DNA from: Burkholderiaceae bacterium
Lineage (GTDB): Bacteria > Pseudomonadota > Gammaproteobacteria > Burkholderiales > Burkholderiaceae_B
Assembly (NCBI GenBank): GCA_021208885.1
Contig: JAJOJF010000048.1
Span: 1-64,000, forward strand
DNA length: 64,000 nucleotides
Direction of reading: 5' to 3'
Below, one piece after another: positions 1-8,966 of this stretch (position 1 is the first letter of the stretch; each line of letters starts with the position of its first letter). Position numbers and translations under genes: made by a program. The notes beneath the pieces are model-generated. The model saw only the letters and a list, made by a program, of their open reading frames with translations. It was not told where the DNA came from and did not search any database.

Positions 1-136
1 GATCTCAGGTTGCAGTTAAAAATAAAAAATATTCTAGAGGTCTAAAGGCCGAATTTGCTTCGTATTTGAATGGAAGAATGCACCAATTAAGAATAAAATT
101 CTGAAATTAAATTTAATAGCAAAATTAAATTAAGAA

Positions 137-622
137 ATGAAACTGGACAGCATTGACCTGAAGATTTTGCAGGAATTACAAGAAGACGGAAGCTTAGCCA
201 ACGTTGAGCTCGCCAAGCGAGTGCATCTAAGCCCGTCATCTTGTCTGAATCGGGTCAGGGCGCTTGAGGCCGATGGCGTCATCAACCGTTACGTGGCGAT
301 CGCCAACCCGGCGGCCCTAGGGCTTGACCTCAGCGTATTCATCAGCATCAGTCTAAAAACCCAGAGCAAAGAGGCTCTGGCCGAATTCGAGCAACGCATC
401 AGTGAGCACGACGAGGTCATGGAGTGTTATCTCATGACTGGCGACAGTGATTATCTGATTCGGGTGGCGGTCGCTAATATTGCGGCACTAGAGAAATTTA
501 TCCTCGAGCAACTGACCCCGATCCCTGGCATAGAAAAAATTCGCTCTGGCTTTGCTCTAAAACAGGTGCGCTACAAGACCGCGTTACCGCTGCCGGCCAC
601 GCCGATTAAAGCCAGCCGTTAA
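137..622 (+). CDS. Lrp/AsnC-family transcriptional regulator
   Basis: 161 residues, the usual family length. The N-terminal 60 residues hold a winged helix-turn-helix (LSPSSCLNRVRALE, about 31-44) for DNA binding. The rest is the AsnC/RAM ligand and oligomerisation domain (MECYLMTGDSDYLIRV, 95-110). Family members usually sense amino acids and act as dimers to octamers. Its target cannot be told: the left edge removes the upstream neighbour, and the peroxiredoxin gene follows 171 bp away on the same strand, so a regulatory link is only a guess. The 136 bp upstream are very AT-rich and the ribosome binding site is weak (AAGAA just before ATG). Confidence 0.9.
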   Translation: MKLDSIDLKILQELQEDGSLANVELAKRVHLSPSSCLNRVRALEADGVINRYVAIANPAALGLDLSVFISISLKTQSKEALAEFEQRISEHDEVMECYLMTGDSDYLIRVAVANIAALEKFILEQLTPIPGIEKIRSGFALKQVRYKTALPLPATPIKASR

Positions 623-793
623 TTTTCCCTACGAGTTTCCACCGGTTATCCACCATCTAACCATCATTGATAGTTAAAAAATATTATATTTGTTAATAAA
701 ATAAATAGCCTCTATTGATCCAAGTTAACCGAGCTGTTCTAAGGCCGGTGCTAACCTGAACTGGTCTCGTTACAACATGTAGGAGTAGTTCAA

Positions 794-1447
794 ATGTCTC
801 TCAGAATTAATGACGTCGCCCCAGATTTCACCACCGATTCGACTGCAGGTCAGCTGAAGTTTCATGACTGGGTTGGCGACAGCTACGCGATCCTGTTCTC
901 GCACCCCAAAGATTTCACGCCGGTTTGCACCACCGAGTTTGGCGCAGTGGCTCAGTTGGCGCCAGAGTTCGAAAAGCGCAAGACCAAAGTGATGGGTGTT
1001 TCGGTCGATAGTGTCGAAGAACACAAGAAGTGGATCAAGGATATCGAAGCAGTTGCTGGCGCACCGGCAAACTTTCCGATCATTGATGACCGTGACCTGC
1101 AAGTCTCCAAGCTCTATGACATGCTGCCAGCTGACGCGTATCTGCCTGATGGTCGCACGCCAGCTGACAGTGCTACTGTGCGCACGGTGTTCATCATCGG
1201 TCCTGACAAGAAAATCCGCCTGATGATGATCTACCCGATGTCAGTGGGACGTAACTTTGCTGAAATCCTGCGTGCGCTTGACGCGGTACAGGCCACCGAT
1301 GGTGTGCCAATTGCCACGCCGGCTAACTGGCAGCCTGGCCAGGACGTGATCGTAGCCTTGAGCCTGACTGACCAGCAGGCAAAAGACAAGTTTGGCGATA
1401 TCGACATCAAATTGCCTTACCTGCGCTACGCCAAAGCACCCAAGTAA
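794..1447 (+). CDS. 1-Cys peroxiredoxin (Prx6 type)
   Basis: 217-residue thiol peroxidase that reduces hydrogen peroxide and organic hydroperoxides in the cytoplasm. The peroxidatic cysteine is in the signature PVCTTEF (Cys45). It is the only cysteine in the protein, which with the length and the long C-terminal domain points to the 1-Cys Prx6 subfamily rather than AhpC/Tpx types. The start is supported by AGGAG eight bases before ATG. A clear hairpin terminator follows, so it is probably a single-gene transcript. The reductant is not visible locally. Confidence 0.93.
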   Translation: MSLRINDVAPDFTTDSTAGQLKFHDWVGDSYAILFSHPKDFTPVCTTEFGAVAQLAPEFEKRKTKVMGVSVDSVEEHKKWIKDIEAVAGAPANFPIIDDRDLQVSKLYDMLPADAYLPDGRTPADSATVRTVFIIGPDKKIRLMMIYPMSVGRNFAEILRALDAVQATDGVPIATPANWQPGQDVIVALSLTDQQAKDKFGDIDIKLPYLRYAKAPK

Positions 1448-1465
1448 TATGGCAAACATAAAAAT

Positions 1466-1495
1466 GGCCCTTAAGTTTTATTGAGGGCCTTTTTA
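1466..1495 (+). terminator. Rho-independent terminator after peroxiredoxin
   Basis: GGCCCT pairs with AGGGCC across a 12-base A/T-rich loop and is followed by TTTTTAT. It begins 18 bases after the peroxiredoxin stop codon. Confidence 0.8.
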
Positions 1496-1647
1496 TAGCG
1501 AAACTCCACCTGGGCACCCAAGCGCGGGGTTGGGCTCAGCGAAAGCTACGAGGTTTCACATACAGCAAGTAAGATTGATTCGCATTGCACTAAAATACAG
1601 TTATTGGTGTCGATTCACACTGCGAAACAATTCGGGAGTTTGCTGCT

Positions 1648-2676
1648 TTGTCCTTTCAAATGCGTTCGATTCACCTGTCGTTTGGTGACACTGCGGTCAT
1701 TAACGACCTCGATCTAGACGCTCGGTCTGGCGAGATCATCTGTTTGCTAGGGCCCTCGGGCTGCGGCAAGACTACGACACTTCGAGTCCTGGCTGGCCTT
1801 GAGCGGCCCGATTCAGGTTCTGTCGAAATCGATGGGCAGATTGTCTATGACCAGTCAGTGGATGCGGCGCCTGAGTCGCGCGCGATTGGCTATTTGTTTC
1901 AAGACTACGCGTTGTTTCCGCATCTGACAGTTGCTCAGAACGTGGGGTTCGGCATACAGGAGCAGGCAAACGCGGCCAGTGAGGTTCGTGCCTTGCTTGA
2001 TCGCGTGCACATGGGCCAATTTGCCCACGCCATGCCGCATACGCTGTCTGGGGGGCAGCAACAACGGGTTGCACTGGCTCGCGCATTGGCTAGAAAGCCA
2101 AAACTGTTGTTGCTTGATGAGCCGTTTTCTGGGCTTGATACGGCGTTGAAGATACAGTTGCGCGAAAGCACGCATTCACTTCTCAAAGAGATTGGGACCA
2201 GCGCGGTGATTGTGACCCATGACGCCGAAGAAGCGATGTTCATGGCTGACCGCATTGCGCTCATGCGAGAAGGGCGTATTGTGCAGTTGGGCACACCTGC
2301 CCAGTTGTATAACCGCCCCGTCGACGAGTTCACTGCCCGATTCCTGGGCGAGGTGATTGAATTGCAAGGTCAAATCAACGGAGTCCTTGTCACCACAGTG
2401 GCCGGCGAGTTCGAGTGCGATACCGAGCTGCCATCTGGTGCTGTTACTGTTCTGGTAAGACCTGAGGATCTGGTTGTGACGCCTGGGGATGGGCCTTATC
2501 GCATTGGGCACCGTCACTTCATTGGGTCGCATACCCTGGTTGACCTGTTCGGACACGACGCTGGTCTGCCCGACATTCAGTTGTCGGTGCCTACTGCTAA
2601 GGCTGTGCTGCTGGAAAGAGGGCAGCCTGTGTGCCCAAAGGCGCGGTGCCGCAAGCCATTGTTGATCACCCAATGA
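1648..2676 (+). CDS. fbpC: Ferric iron ABC transporter, ATP-binding protein
   Basis: ATPase of a periplasmic-binding-protein iron(III) importer. Visible are Walker A GPSGCGKTT (35-43), signature LSGGQQQR (133-140), Walker B LLLLDEP (about 153-159) and a TOBE-like C-terminal region. The TTG at 1648 is preferred because GGGAG lies nine bases upstream; the in-frame ATG at 1660 is too far from it. The stop overlaps the permease start as ATGA, so translation is coupled. The binding protein gene lies beyond the permease in opposite orientation. Iron as substrate rests on that FbpA-like protein. Confidence 0.9.
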   Translation: MSFQMRSIHLSFGDTAVINDLDLDARSGEIICLLGPSGCGKTTTLRVLAGLERPDSGSVEIDGQIVYDQSVDAAPESRAIGYLFQDYALFPHLTVAQNVGFGIQEQANAASEVRALLDRVHMGQFAHAMPHTLSGGQQQRVALARALARKPKLLLLDEPFSGLDTALKIQLRESTHSLLKEIGTSAVIVTHDAEEAMFMADRIALMREGRIVQLGTPAQLYNRPVDEFTARFLGEVIELQGQINGVLVTTVAGEFECDTELPSGAVTVLVRPEDLVVTPGDGPYRIGHRHFIGSHTLVDLFGHDAGLPDIQLSVPTAKAVLLERGQPVCPKARCRKPLLITQ

Positions 2677-4328
2677 GGTCTCGATACCGTCCTAGTCTTG
2701 CCACCTGGCTTGCGATTTTGATCGGGCTGACGTTGTCGTTGCCGCTGATCAGTATCGTCATAAGCGTGTTTCAAGAAGGGCAGGGTAACTGGCCGCATCT
2801 GGTTGATACGGTATTGCCACGCTATGTCATCAACAGCCTTTACCTGACTGTGGCTGTTGGGCTAGGTGTTGGGTTGATTGGCGTTGGCTGCGCCTGGTTG
2901 GTGGTGATGTGTCAGTTTCCCGGCCGCCGGCTATTTGAATGGGCATTGATATTGCCACTGGCCATGCCAGCTTATGTCGTGGCTTACGCTTATACGGATG
3001 TATTGCAAAGTTCGGGACCCGTGCAAGTTTGGCTGCGCGAACTCACAGGGCTGCGGTTTGGCGAATATTGGTTTCCGCAAATCCGGTCCATGGGTGGCGC
3101 CATGGCGGTGTTCATTTTTGTGCTCTATCCCTACGTCTATTTGTTGGCAAGAACGGCTTTTTTAGAGCAATCGGTCGCTACTTTAGAAGCCTCTCGGATG
3201 CTCGGCAAAACCCCGTGGGGCGCATTTCAAAAGGTGGCTTTGCCATTGGCGCGTCCGGCTATTGTGGTGGGGATTTCGCTAGCGTTGATGGAAACGTTGG
3301 CTGACTTTGGCACGGTGTTCCATTTTGGGGTGCAAACCTTCACCACGGGCATCTACCGGACCTGGGCAAGCATGGGTGACAAAGTGGCCGCTGCACAGCT
3401 CTCGAGCGCTTTGTTGGCATTTGTGGCGATTTTGTTGGTGCTTGAGCGCAGCAGCCGGGCGCGGGCAAAATATTACGAGCCACGAATTCGGTTTGCGAGC
3501 CCCAAATCTTTTGAACTGAAGGGCTTGCGCGCCCTTGGCGCGTTTGTGGCGTGCGCGATCCCACTGGCAGGCGGATTCTTACTGCCGGCAATTATGTTGC
3601 TTTACATGCACGTATCGGCAGGGCACGACCTGACCAACCCGCGCTACGTGTCCATGATCGCCAACACCACCATCTTGGCTGCCGTGGCAGCAGTCGTTGC
3701 TGTGTTGATTTCGTTGTTCTTGGCTTTTGTTGCACGCGTTGAGCGTTCGGCAGCCACCTTGGCCGTCAACAAAATCGCATCGATGGGCTACGCGATTCCT
3801 GGAACCATGATTGCCATCGGCATTTTGTATCCCGTGGCGTTTGTTGACAACACCATTAATCAAGTTAGCCAGAGTTTGTTTGGTCAAAATGTTGGGCTAG
3901 TACTAACGGGAAGTTTTGCGGCGCTGATTCTGGCGTACATGGTCAGGTTTATGGCGGTGTCGCTAAACACCGTTAGCGCCAGTCTGGGAAAAATCACGCC
4001 AAATATGGAGGCTGCCGCCCGCACACTGGGTAAAGGCCGGCTGGCAACGGTTAGGCAGATTCATGCGCCACTTATTTCAGGTGGGTTGTTGACTGCAGCG
4101 CTTATTGTGTTCGTGGATGTAATGAAGGAATTGCCAGCCACTTTGATTTTGCGGCCGTTTAATTTCGATACGCTGGCGATTCAAGCCTATAACCTAGCAA
4201 AGGACGAACGCCTGACACAGGCGGCCACACCGTCGCTGGTGATTGTGGCGGTCGGTCTTTTGCCGCTCATGATTTTGAGCAGGCAAATCATGCGTTCTCG
4301 CCGCATTACGAAGTCGGTGATCCCTTGA
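2673..4328 (+). CDS. fbpB: Ferric iron ABC transporter, fused permease
   Basis: Inner-membrane permease of 551 residues made of two fused binding-protein-dependent transport domains, as is typical of FbpB/SfuB, with about 12 membrane segments. Each half carries an EAA-type loop (EASRMLGKTPWGAFQKVALP and EAAARTLGKGRLATVRQI). The ORF track begins at GTG 2631. The ATG at 2673 is chosen instead because it forms an ATGA overlap with fbpC and gives a normal N-terminus; the longer start would overlap fbpC by 46 bases. A strong hairpin terminator lies just downstream. Confidence 0.92.
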   Translation: MRSRYRPSLATWLAILIGLTLSLPLISIVISVFQEGQGNWPHLVDTVLPRYVINSLYLTVAVGLGVGLIGVGCAWLVVMCQFPGRRLFEWALILPLAMPAYVVAYAYTDVLQSSGPVQVWLRELTGLRFGEYWFPQIRSMGGAMAVFIFVLYPYVYLLARTAFLEQSVATLEASRMLGKTPWGAFQKVALPLARPAIVVGISLALMETLADFGTVFHFGVQTFTTGIYRTWASMGDKVAAAQLSSALLAFVAILLVLERSSRARAKYYEPRIRFASPKSFELKGLRALGAFVACAIPLAGGFLLPAIMLLYMHVSAGHDLTNPRYVSMIANTTILAAVAAVVAVLISLFLAFVARVERSAATLAVNKIASMGYAIPGTMIAIGILYPVAFVDNTINQVSQSLFGQNVGLVLTGSFAALILAYMVRFMAVSLNTVSASLGKITPNMEAAARTLGKGRLATVRQIHAPLISGGLLTAALIVFVDVMKELPATLILRPFNFDTLAIQAYNLAKDERLTQAATPSLVIVAVGLLPLMILSRQIMRSRRITKSVIP

Positions 4329-4364
4329 TGGCGCCAGACTTATGTTGCGACCAACAACTGACAT

Positions 4365-4394
4365 AGCAAAGGGCGCCCTTGGCGCCCTTTGCTT
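4365..4394. terminator. Bidirectional terminator between fbpB and fbpA
   Basis: A 13-bp perfect stem (AGCAAAGGGCGCC with GGCGCCCTTTGCT) closes a 3-base loop between two convergent genes. T-runs are short on either side, but the position and stem strength suit termination in both directions. Confidence 0.75.
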
Positions 4395-4441
4395 GGTTAG
4401 GTTTTAAGTCTGGCTGTCTAGACTAAGCATCAATTGACGGG

Positions 4442-5467
4442 TTATTTGAAGCCGACGCGATCGTAGATTTGTTGTGCCTCGCGTTGGTTCTCACCATAGA
4501 CCGACAGGTTGACTTGATCGACTTTGAACTCGCCGAGCTTTGAAACTGACTCGGACAGTTCAACGCCATCAACGACCGGGTATTCGTCGTTGCCAGCCGA
4601 GAAATATTCCTGGGCTTGATCACTGGCGAGATACTCCAGAAACTTGATCGCGTTTTCTCGGTTGGGCGCTGTCGCGACAACACCGGCTCCCGAGATGTTC
4701 ACGTGCGTGCCGCGGTCAGCCTGGTTGGGGAACACCCAACCGATGTTTTTAATATCTGCTTCATTTAAGCCTTTGACACCAGTGCGCAAAGCGCGCGCAA
4801 AGTAGTAGGTGTTAGCAATGGCAATCGCGCATTCGCCTGAAACAATCGCACGCAATTGATCAGTGTCACCGCCCTGAGGATCGCGAGCACGGTTGTCCCA
4901 GACACCTTGAGCCCATTTTTGTGCGCCTTCAGCGCCCGCGGCGTCAATGATCGATGCCAGTAGCGACAATGAGTAGATGTTGCCGGCTGAGCGCATGCAC
5001 ACTAAACCCTTGAGTTTGGGGTCAGCAAGGGACTCATAAGTCTGGATATCTTTGGGATCGACTTTGGTTTTGTCATAAAAAATCACACGGCCCCGCTGAG
5101 AAAACCCGAACCAGTGTCCATTGGGGTGGCGAAGATGATTAGGGATACGCTCAATAAGAACCTCTGAAACAACCGGTTGAAATAAACCTTCCTGTTCAGC
5201 CCGCCAGAGACGACCGGCATCCACCGTCAGCAAGACATCAGCAGGGCTATTTGCGCCTTCGGCTTTGATGCGTTCAATCAGTTTGTCCGCGTCATCCTCG
5301 ATGCGGTTGATTTTGATGCCGGTCTGCTCTTCGAAATTGGCATACAGACGTTCATCAGTGTCGTAGTGCCTTGAGGAGTAGAGGTTTAGTTCGCCGGCGG
5401 CATACGCTTGCGAGGTGCCGAGCACCGCAATGGCTGTGACTGTCATGATGAAATGCTTGATGTTCAT
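4442..5467 (-). CDS. fbpA: Iron(III) substrate-binding protein
   Basis: Periplasmic binding protein of the FbpA/FutA type, 341 residues. It starts at MNIKHFIMTVTAIAVLGTSQ, a standard signal peptide with cleavage near AYA/AGEL. The track start 12 codons earlier would place an acidic stretch before the signal, so ATG at 5467 is preferred. LNLYSSRHYDTDE is the typical mature N-terminus, and a Tyr pair (NTYYFARAL) matches the iron-coordinating tyrosines of the family. The gene converges on fbpCB instead of leading the operon, so it is transcribed separately. No Fur box is convincing by eye. Confidence 0.9.
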   Translation of the reverse strand: MNIKHFIMTVTAIAVLGTSQAYAAGELNLYSSRHYDTDERLYANFEEQTGIKINRIEDDADKLIERIKAEGANSPADVLLTVDAGRLWRAEQEGLFQPVVSEVLIERIPNHLRHPNGHWFGFSQRGRVIFYDKTKVDPKDIQTYESLADPKLKGLVCMRSAGNIYSLSLLASIIDAAGAEGAQKWAQGVWDNRARDPQGGDTDQLRAIVSGECAIAIANTYYFARALRTGVKGLNEADIKNIGWVFPNQADRGTHVNISGAGVVATAPNRENAIKFLEYLASDQAQEYFSAGNDEYPVVDGVELSESVSKLGEFKVDQVNLSVYGENQREAQQIYDRVGFK

Positions 5468-5884
5468 GTCGTTTACTTCGTCCTCGGTTGAGCTTGGTTG
5501 CACAAAAAGTTACTGCCATGAGTGAATATTGACAGATAAGAAGTAAAAATGCAAATGCGACCTATTCGTAATACGGTTATTGTCCAAAGATTACGGAATG
5601 TTCACGGGAGAGCAGGGGGCGGCGAGTGGTGCGATGACCGACTGTTAAAGCCAGCGGCAATCCAAAGAAGGGGTAATTGAAAACAAAGGCTAGCGTTGAT
5701 CGCCATCGTAGAAGTCTGGCAAAGCACGCTGTGAGGTGACGTTCAATCGCCGCATGGTTCATCCGAACTGATGTTTCGGTCGACTCCTTATGGGGCTTGC
5801 CGGGGAAGTTGTCGGATTGGTGATGCCCGAAAGGCTTGGTCAGCCTACCTTGCTCTGAAGTGATCTGACGGTTTCAGCCAGAGA
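5468..5884. other. Intergenic region, no gene seen
   Basis: About 400 bp between fbpA and the small secreted-protein gene, both on the minus strand. It should hold the fbpA promoter. Two weak hairpins lie near the right end, AGGCT/AGCCT at 5832-5846 and AGTGATCT/AGATCACT at 5859-5889; they may end transcription of the 5885-6280 gene. The 61-codon ORF at 5577-5762 has no recognisable features. Confidence 0.4.
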
Positions 5885-6280
5885 TCACTGGCGTTTGAGC
5901 GTTTGGCAGCCGACAATTTGAAAATCCACGCCGGGCTCTGCGTAGCATAAATCCATCAGACCATTTTCGAGCGTCACCATAAAAACGCCGTCTTCGTCGG
6001 CCATCAATATTTCTCCGTTGCTACGGAAGGCGTCAACGACTGATTCGCATCGATCTGCGCTACACCATTTCGCGTGAAATGCACGACCTTTTTGATCTAT
6101 AACCTCGAGTCGCCATTGCACGTCGCGGTTATCGGTATATGACTTTGTAAACGTTTGATTGTCGTGGGCGGCGTCCGACTTGCCGCTGACGGCTCCCGCA
6201 GGTTGTGCCGCTTGCACCCACACGCCCTTGAGGTCTACTTGGCTATATGCCAGTGAGCTCATCGTAAGGCAGCTAACCAT
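5885..6280 (-). CDS. Small putative exported protein, unknown function
   Basis: 131 residues, not recognised. After a short hydrophobic start ending ...SSLAYS the mature part looks like a small beta-rich periplasmic protein (LKGVWVQAAQ...VQWRLEVIDQKG...GVFMVTLENG) with four cysteines that could pair. The ATG gives an unusually short signal lacking a basic residue. In-frame codons upstream (VFKAIP before MVSCLT) would complete a better signal peptide, but no ATG, GTG or TTG lies there before a stop. So either an unusual start is used or the gene is damaged at its 5' end. Confidence 0.55.
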   Translation of the reverse strand: MVSCLTMSSLAYSQVDLKGVWVQAAQPAGAVSGKSDAAHDNQTFTKSYTDNRDVQWRLEVIDQKGRAFHAKWCSADRCESVVDAFRSNGEILMADEDGVFMVTLENGLMDLCYAEPGVDFQIVGCQTLKRQ

Positions 6281-6562
6281 TGGTATGGCTTTAAAAACGG
6301 TATCTGAAATTGCATGGCAGTTTTAAAGTCGTAATAACCAATGATGTTTTCGAGTGCAGACGAGGTCTGGGCTTTAAGTCTACTGACTAACCGCGAAGAC
6401 TCAGGCCGCCCTGCAAACGTTTTTGGGGCGTGCTGTTGACTGATAGGCCGTCGTTTGAAACCACTCAGAGGACTCTGGGGCGTAATGAAGTCAGCAAGTC
6501 AATTGAGACTTAGGTGAGCCATCGCTCCAGAAAAAAGTTTATTGAAAATCAATGTGTTAAAT

Positions 6563-6684
6563 GTGGTGCGCAGAACCGGCCTCAAAAGCCGCATGGATAA
6601 AGGCTTTGCGTGAGATTGGGGAAAGGTTGTTGTTCCCCACGCAAAATTTCACTTCGGTGTTAGCAGGGCGCAACAGGGACAATC
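6563..6684. repeat. Direct repeat copy 1 (tRNA-Leu 3'-end-like)
   Basis: 122-bp repeat matching 8035-8156 without gaps; by my count about 100 of 122 positions agree. It opens with GTGGTGCGCAGAACCGG, a diverged copy of the 3' end of tRNA-Leu(UAA), read antisense, found intact at 9281-9298. It contains an inverted repeat, TTTGCGT...GGGGAA with TTCCCC-ACGCAAA. It sits before the nuclease gene. Known tRNA-targeted islands leave such 3'-end copies at the distal edge, so an attachment-site role is inferred. Confidence 0.75.
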
Positions 6685-6938
6685 GGGGAAATGAAGTAAA
6701 ACCGATTCTGTAGCATTGAGTCCGGCGCCCTATAAGCCGTGGTTTTCGTATGCATCAACATTCTCACGATCTAGGGTATGACCTAGGTCGCGCAGATGGT
6801 CCGTTCAGATCCAACCCGGCAAAGACTCGTGAGCGTGATCAACTACACTGGATGCCGAGTAAAGGCGATGATCACTGGATTTGACTGGATGTGTTTGGCG
6901 AACAGTTTGAGGCTTTCCACAGTCGCCGAAGGGAACGC

Positions 6939-8023
6939 ATGAGTACTGAAAAATCTTTGTCACATTTGAATAAATCTCAGGATGAGTTAGAGCCTCTTTT
7001 GACTGATTTACGGCGATTGGTCATTGAAGCACGCGACCGTGCCCTGAGAGCAGTTGATGTCGTTCAGGTTCAGACCTATTGGCAGCTTGGACGTCATCTG
7101 GTGGAGTTTGAGCAGGGTGGTTCGCCGAGAGCCGAGTACGGCAAGCGGCTGCTTCCTCTCGTAGCAGACCGGTTGACTGCCGAGTTTGGCAAAGGTTTTG
7201 ATGTGTCAAATCTGCGCAATATGCGGCTCTTTTACAAGTCTTTCCCAAAATGTGACGCACTGCGTCACGAATTGAGCTGGACCCATTATCGTATTTTGTC
7301 TCGGGTGCAAAGTGAGGAGGCGCGTGTATGGTACATGTCCGAGGCTGCTGAGCAAAACTGGAGCTCACGAGTGCTAGAGCGACAAATAGGCACGCTGTTT
7401 TATGAACGATTGCTTCTGAGCCAGGATAAGGCTTCGGTCGCTCGTGAGGCCGAGCACAATATCGCCAAAGTCGAGTCTGCTCCACGTGCCTTTGTGCGGG
7501 ACCCCGTCATGCTCGAGTTTCTGGGCCTGCCTTCAAGCGGTAAGCTGTTGGAGTCCAGCCTCGAGGAGGGCTTGATGGACAAGTTGCAGTCGTTTTGCTG
7601 GAACTTGGTAAGGGGTTCGCCTTTGTCGCGCGTCAGCAGCGAGTCAGCACAGAGAGCAAGGATTTTTACATCGACCTGGTCTTTTATAACTATCTGCTGA
7701 AGTGCTTTGTTTTGATCGACTTAAAAACTGCTGAGCTGACGCACCAGGATATCGGCCAAATGGACATGTATGTTCGCATGTATGACGACTTAAGGCGTGG
7801 CAAAGACGATAACCCCACTGTTGGCATTCTTTTGTGTGAAGACAAAGACCATTCCGTGGCCAGATATTCCGTGCTGCACGGCAGTGAACAATTATTTGCA
7901 AGCCGCTACAAGTTGATCCTGCCAAGCGAGGAGGAATTGAGATCTGAATTGGCTCGTGAAGCAGAGGCCATACGAGCCGTGATGAGACTCGACGAGAAAG
8001 AAATTGACCTAAGCAAGTATTGA
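6939..8023 (+). pseudogene. DUF1016/YhcG PDDEXK nuclease, frameshifted
   Basis: Two overlapping ORFs (6891-7700 and 7595-8023) are one gene. The first carries the DUF1016 N-terminal helical domain (YWQLGRHLVEFEQGG, LSWTHYRILSRV); the second carries the nuclease domain (FYIDLVFYNYLLKCFVLIDL...). The family sequence ...LQSF-LLELGKGFAF... is restored by adding one T to the TTTT run at 7593-7596. ATG 6939 is preferred over GTG 6891 because AAGGGA precedes it at good spacing. The catalytic core is otherwise intact and near full length, so the lesion is recent, a sequencing error, or bypassed. DUF1016 proteins often lie near restriction and other defence genes; none is adjacent. It sits between the two 122-bp repeats. 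Confidence 0.85.
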
Positions 8024-8034
8024 TCGACCTAAAG

Positions 8035-8156
8035 GTGGTGCCCGGAACCGGATTCAAAAGCTACATGGATAAAGGCTTTGCGCCGATTTGGGGAAATAAA
8101 TTTGTTCCCCATGCAAAATTTCACTTCGGTGTCATCAGGGCACAACAGGGGTAATC
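8035..8156. repeat. Direct repeat copy 2 (tRNA-Leu 3'-end-like)
   Basis: Second copy of the 122-bp repeat, 12 bases after the nuclease stop and before fic. Its first 18 bases, GTGGTGCCCGGAACCGGA, are identical to the 3' end of the intact tRNA-Leu at 9281-9298 in the same orientation; beyond that the match fades. The inner hairpin GGGGAA/TTCCCC is conserved with copy 1, and the outer arm is shorter (TTTGC/GCAAA). No gene is seen in 8157-8333. Confidence 0.78.
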
Positions 8157-8333
8157 TGGAAAAGCAGCTGACATTTTCTTCGTGTGATCCAATCCCCAAG
8201 TTAATGCAGTGACGAGTAGTGACGGTGCCACTTCACTGTCGGGGTTTTGCACGGCCACGGCTTCTCTGCGCGAACAGAGTTCGCGTATGATGCCAATCGT
8301 TTTGATTCCTAGAACACAGCTGGAGCATTTTGG

Positions 8334-8966
8334 ATGAGTCGCTACACGGTTCATGGTGATGAGGGTGAGTTTCAACCTGGTTCAGATGGCTTGGTTCTAC
8401 GCAACAGGGTCGGCATCGTTTCTCTTGATGAGATGAATGAACTGGAATTCGAATTACTGGCTCAACTTTACGAAAGCATTCTTCTTGCAGATTTTCCGAA
8501 TCGTGTTCTATCAATCGAAGATATCAAATCCTGGCACCTACGTTGGTTAGGTAACGTTTACGACTGGGCTGGACAAGAGCGATCGGTCAACATGTACAAA
8601 GGGGGATTCGCATTCGCTGCGGCAGGACAAATTCCAACATTGTTGGCGCAATTTCAGAAGGATTGCCTTGAGCGTTGGACTCCATGCGTTAGCTTGTTCG
8701 GCGAACATTTGGTCGAAGCGATAGCTGTGACCCACGTGGAGCTGATACTGATCCACCCTTTCCGGGAGGGTAACGGTCGCCTATCGCGTTTATTGGCAGA
8801 TGTAATGGCTGTGCAAGCTGGCCTTGAGCCCTTGGATTACAGCTATTGGGAGGCCAACAAAGACGACTACATTAGTGCGATTCATCAAGGCATGGCAATG
8901 AACTATGAACCGATGAAACAATGTGTGAGGTTGGCTATGCGTCAGAGTTCGACGGCAACTACATAG
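8334..8966 (+). CDS. Fic-domain AMP-transferase-like protein
   Basis: 210 residues. The Fic motif HPFREGNGRLSR (about 138-149) is complete, with the catalytic His, the anion-binding loop and the terminal Arg. WHLRWLGNVYDWAGQERSVN is typical of the Fic fold before the active site. Family members transfer AMP from ATP to hydroxyl side chains of target proteins, and many are toxins. No clear inhibitory [S/T]xxxE[G/N] helix is seen within the protein, which fits a class I Fic needing a separate antitoxin. Start supported by GGAG eight bases upstream. A small ORF on the other strand overlaps its last 8 bp. Confidence 0.88.
   Translation: MSRYTVHGDEGEFQPGSDGLVLRNRVGIVSLDEMNELEFELLAQLYESILLADFPNRVLSIEDIKSWHLRWLGNVYDWAGQERSVNMYKGGFAFAAAGQIPTLLAQFQKDCLERWTPCVSLFGEHLVEAIAVTHVELILIHPFREGNGRLSRLLADVMAVQAGLEPLDYSYWEANKDDYISAIHQGMAMNYEPMKQCVRLAMRQSSTATT

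Noticed and set aside
715-728. TTGATCCAAGTTAA as an FNR/DNR box before the peroxiredoxin gene
   Set aside because: Only the first half-site is good and there is no supporting -10 at the right distance; AT-rich DNA makes a chance match likely.
5468-5600. Fur box upstream of fbpA
   Set aside because: No 19-bp match to the Fur consensus is convincing by eye, though iron control is expected from the gene's role.
5577-5762. 61-codon minus ORF upstream of fbpA
   Set aside because: Arg-rich, featureless peptide with no ribosome binding site or family resemblance.
6750-6884. 44-codon + strand ORF between repeat 1 and the nuclease gene
   Set aside because: No ribosome binding site, no recognised homology, and it is short enough to be chance.
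6563-8156. The 122-bp repeats as integron attC sites
   Set aside because: They contain a hairpin and separate single ORFs, but lack the conserved RYYYAAC/GTTRRRY core sites and no IntI is seen; the tRNA 3'-end match explains the boundary better.
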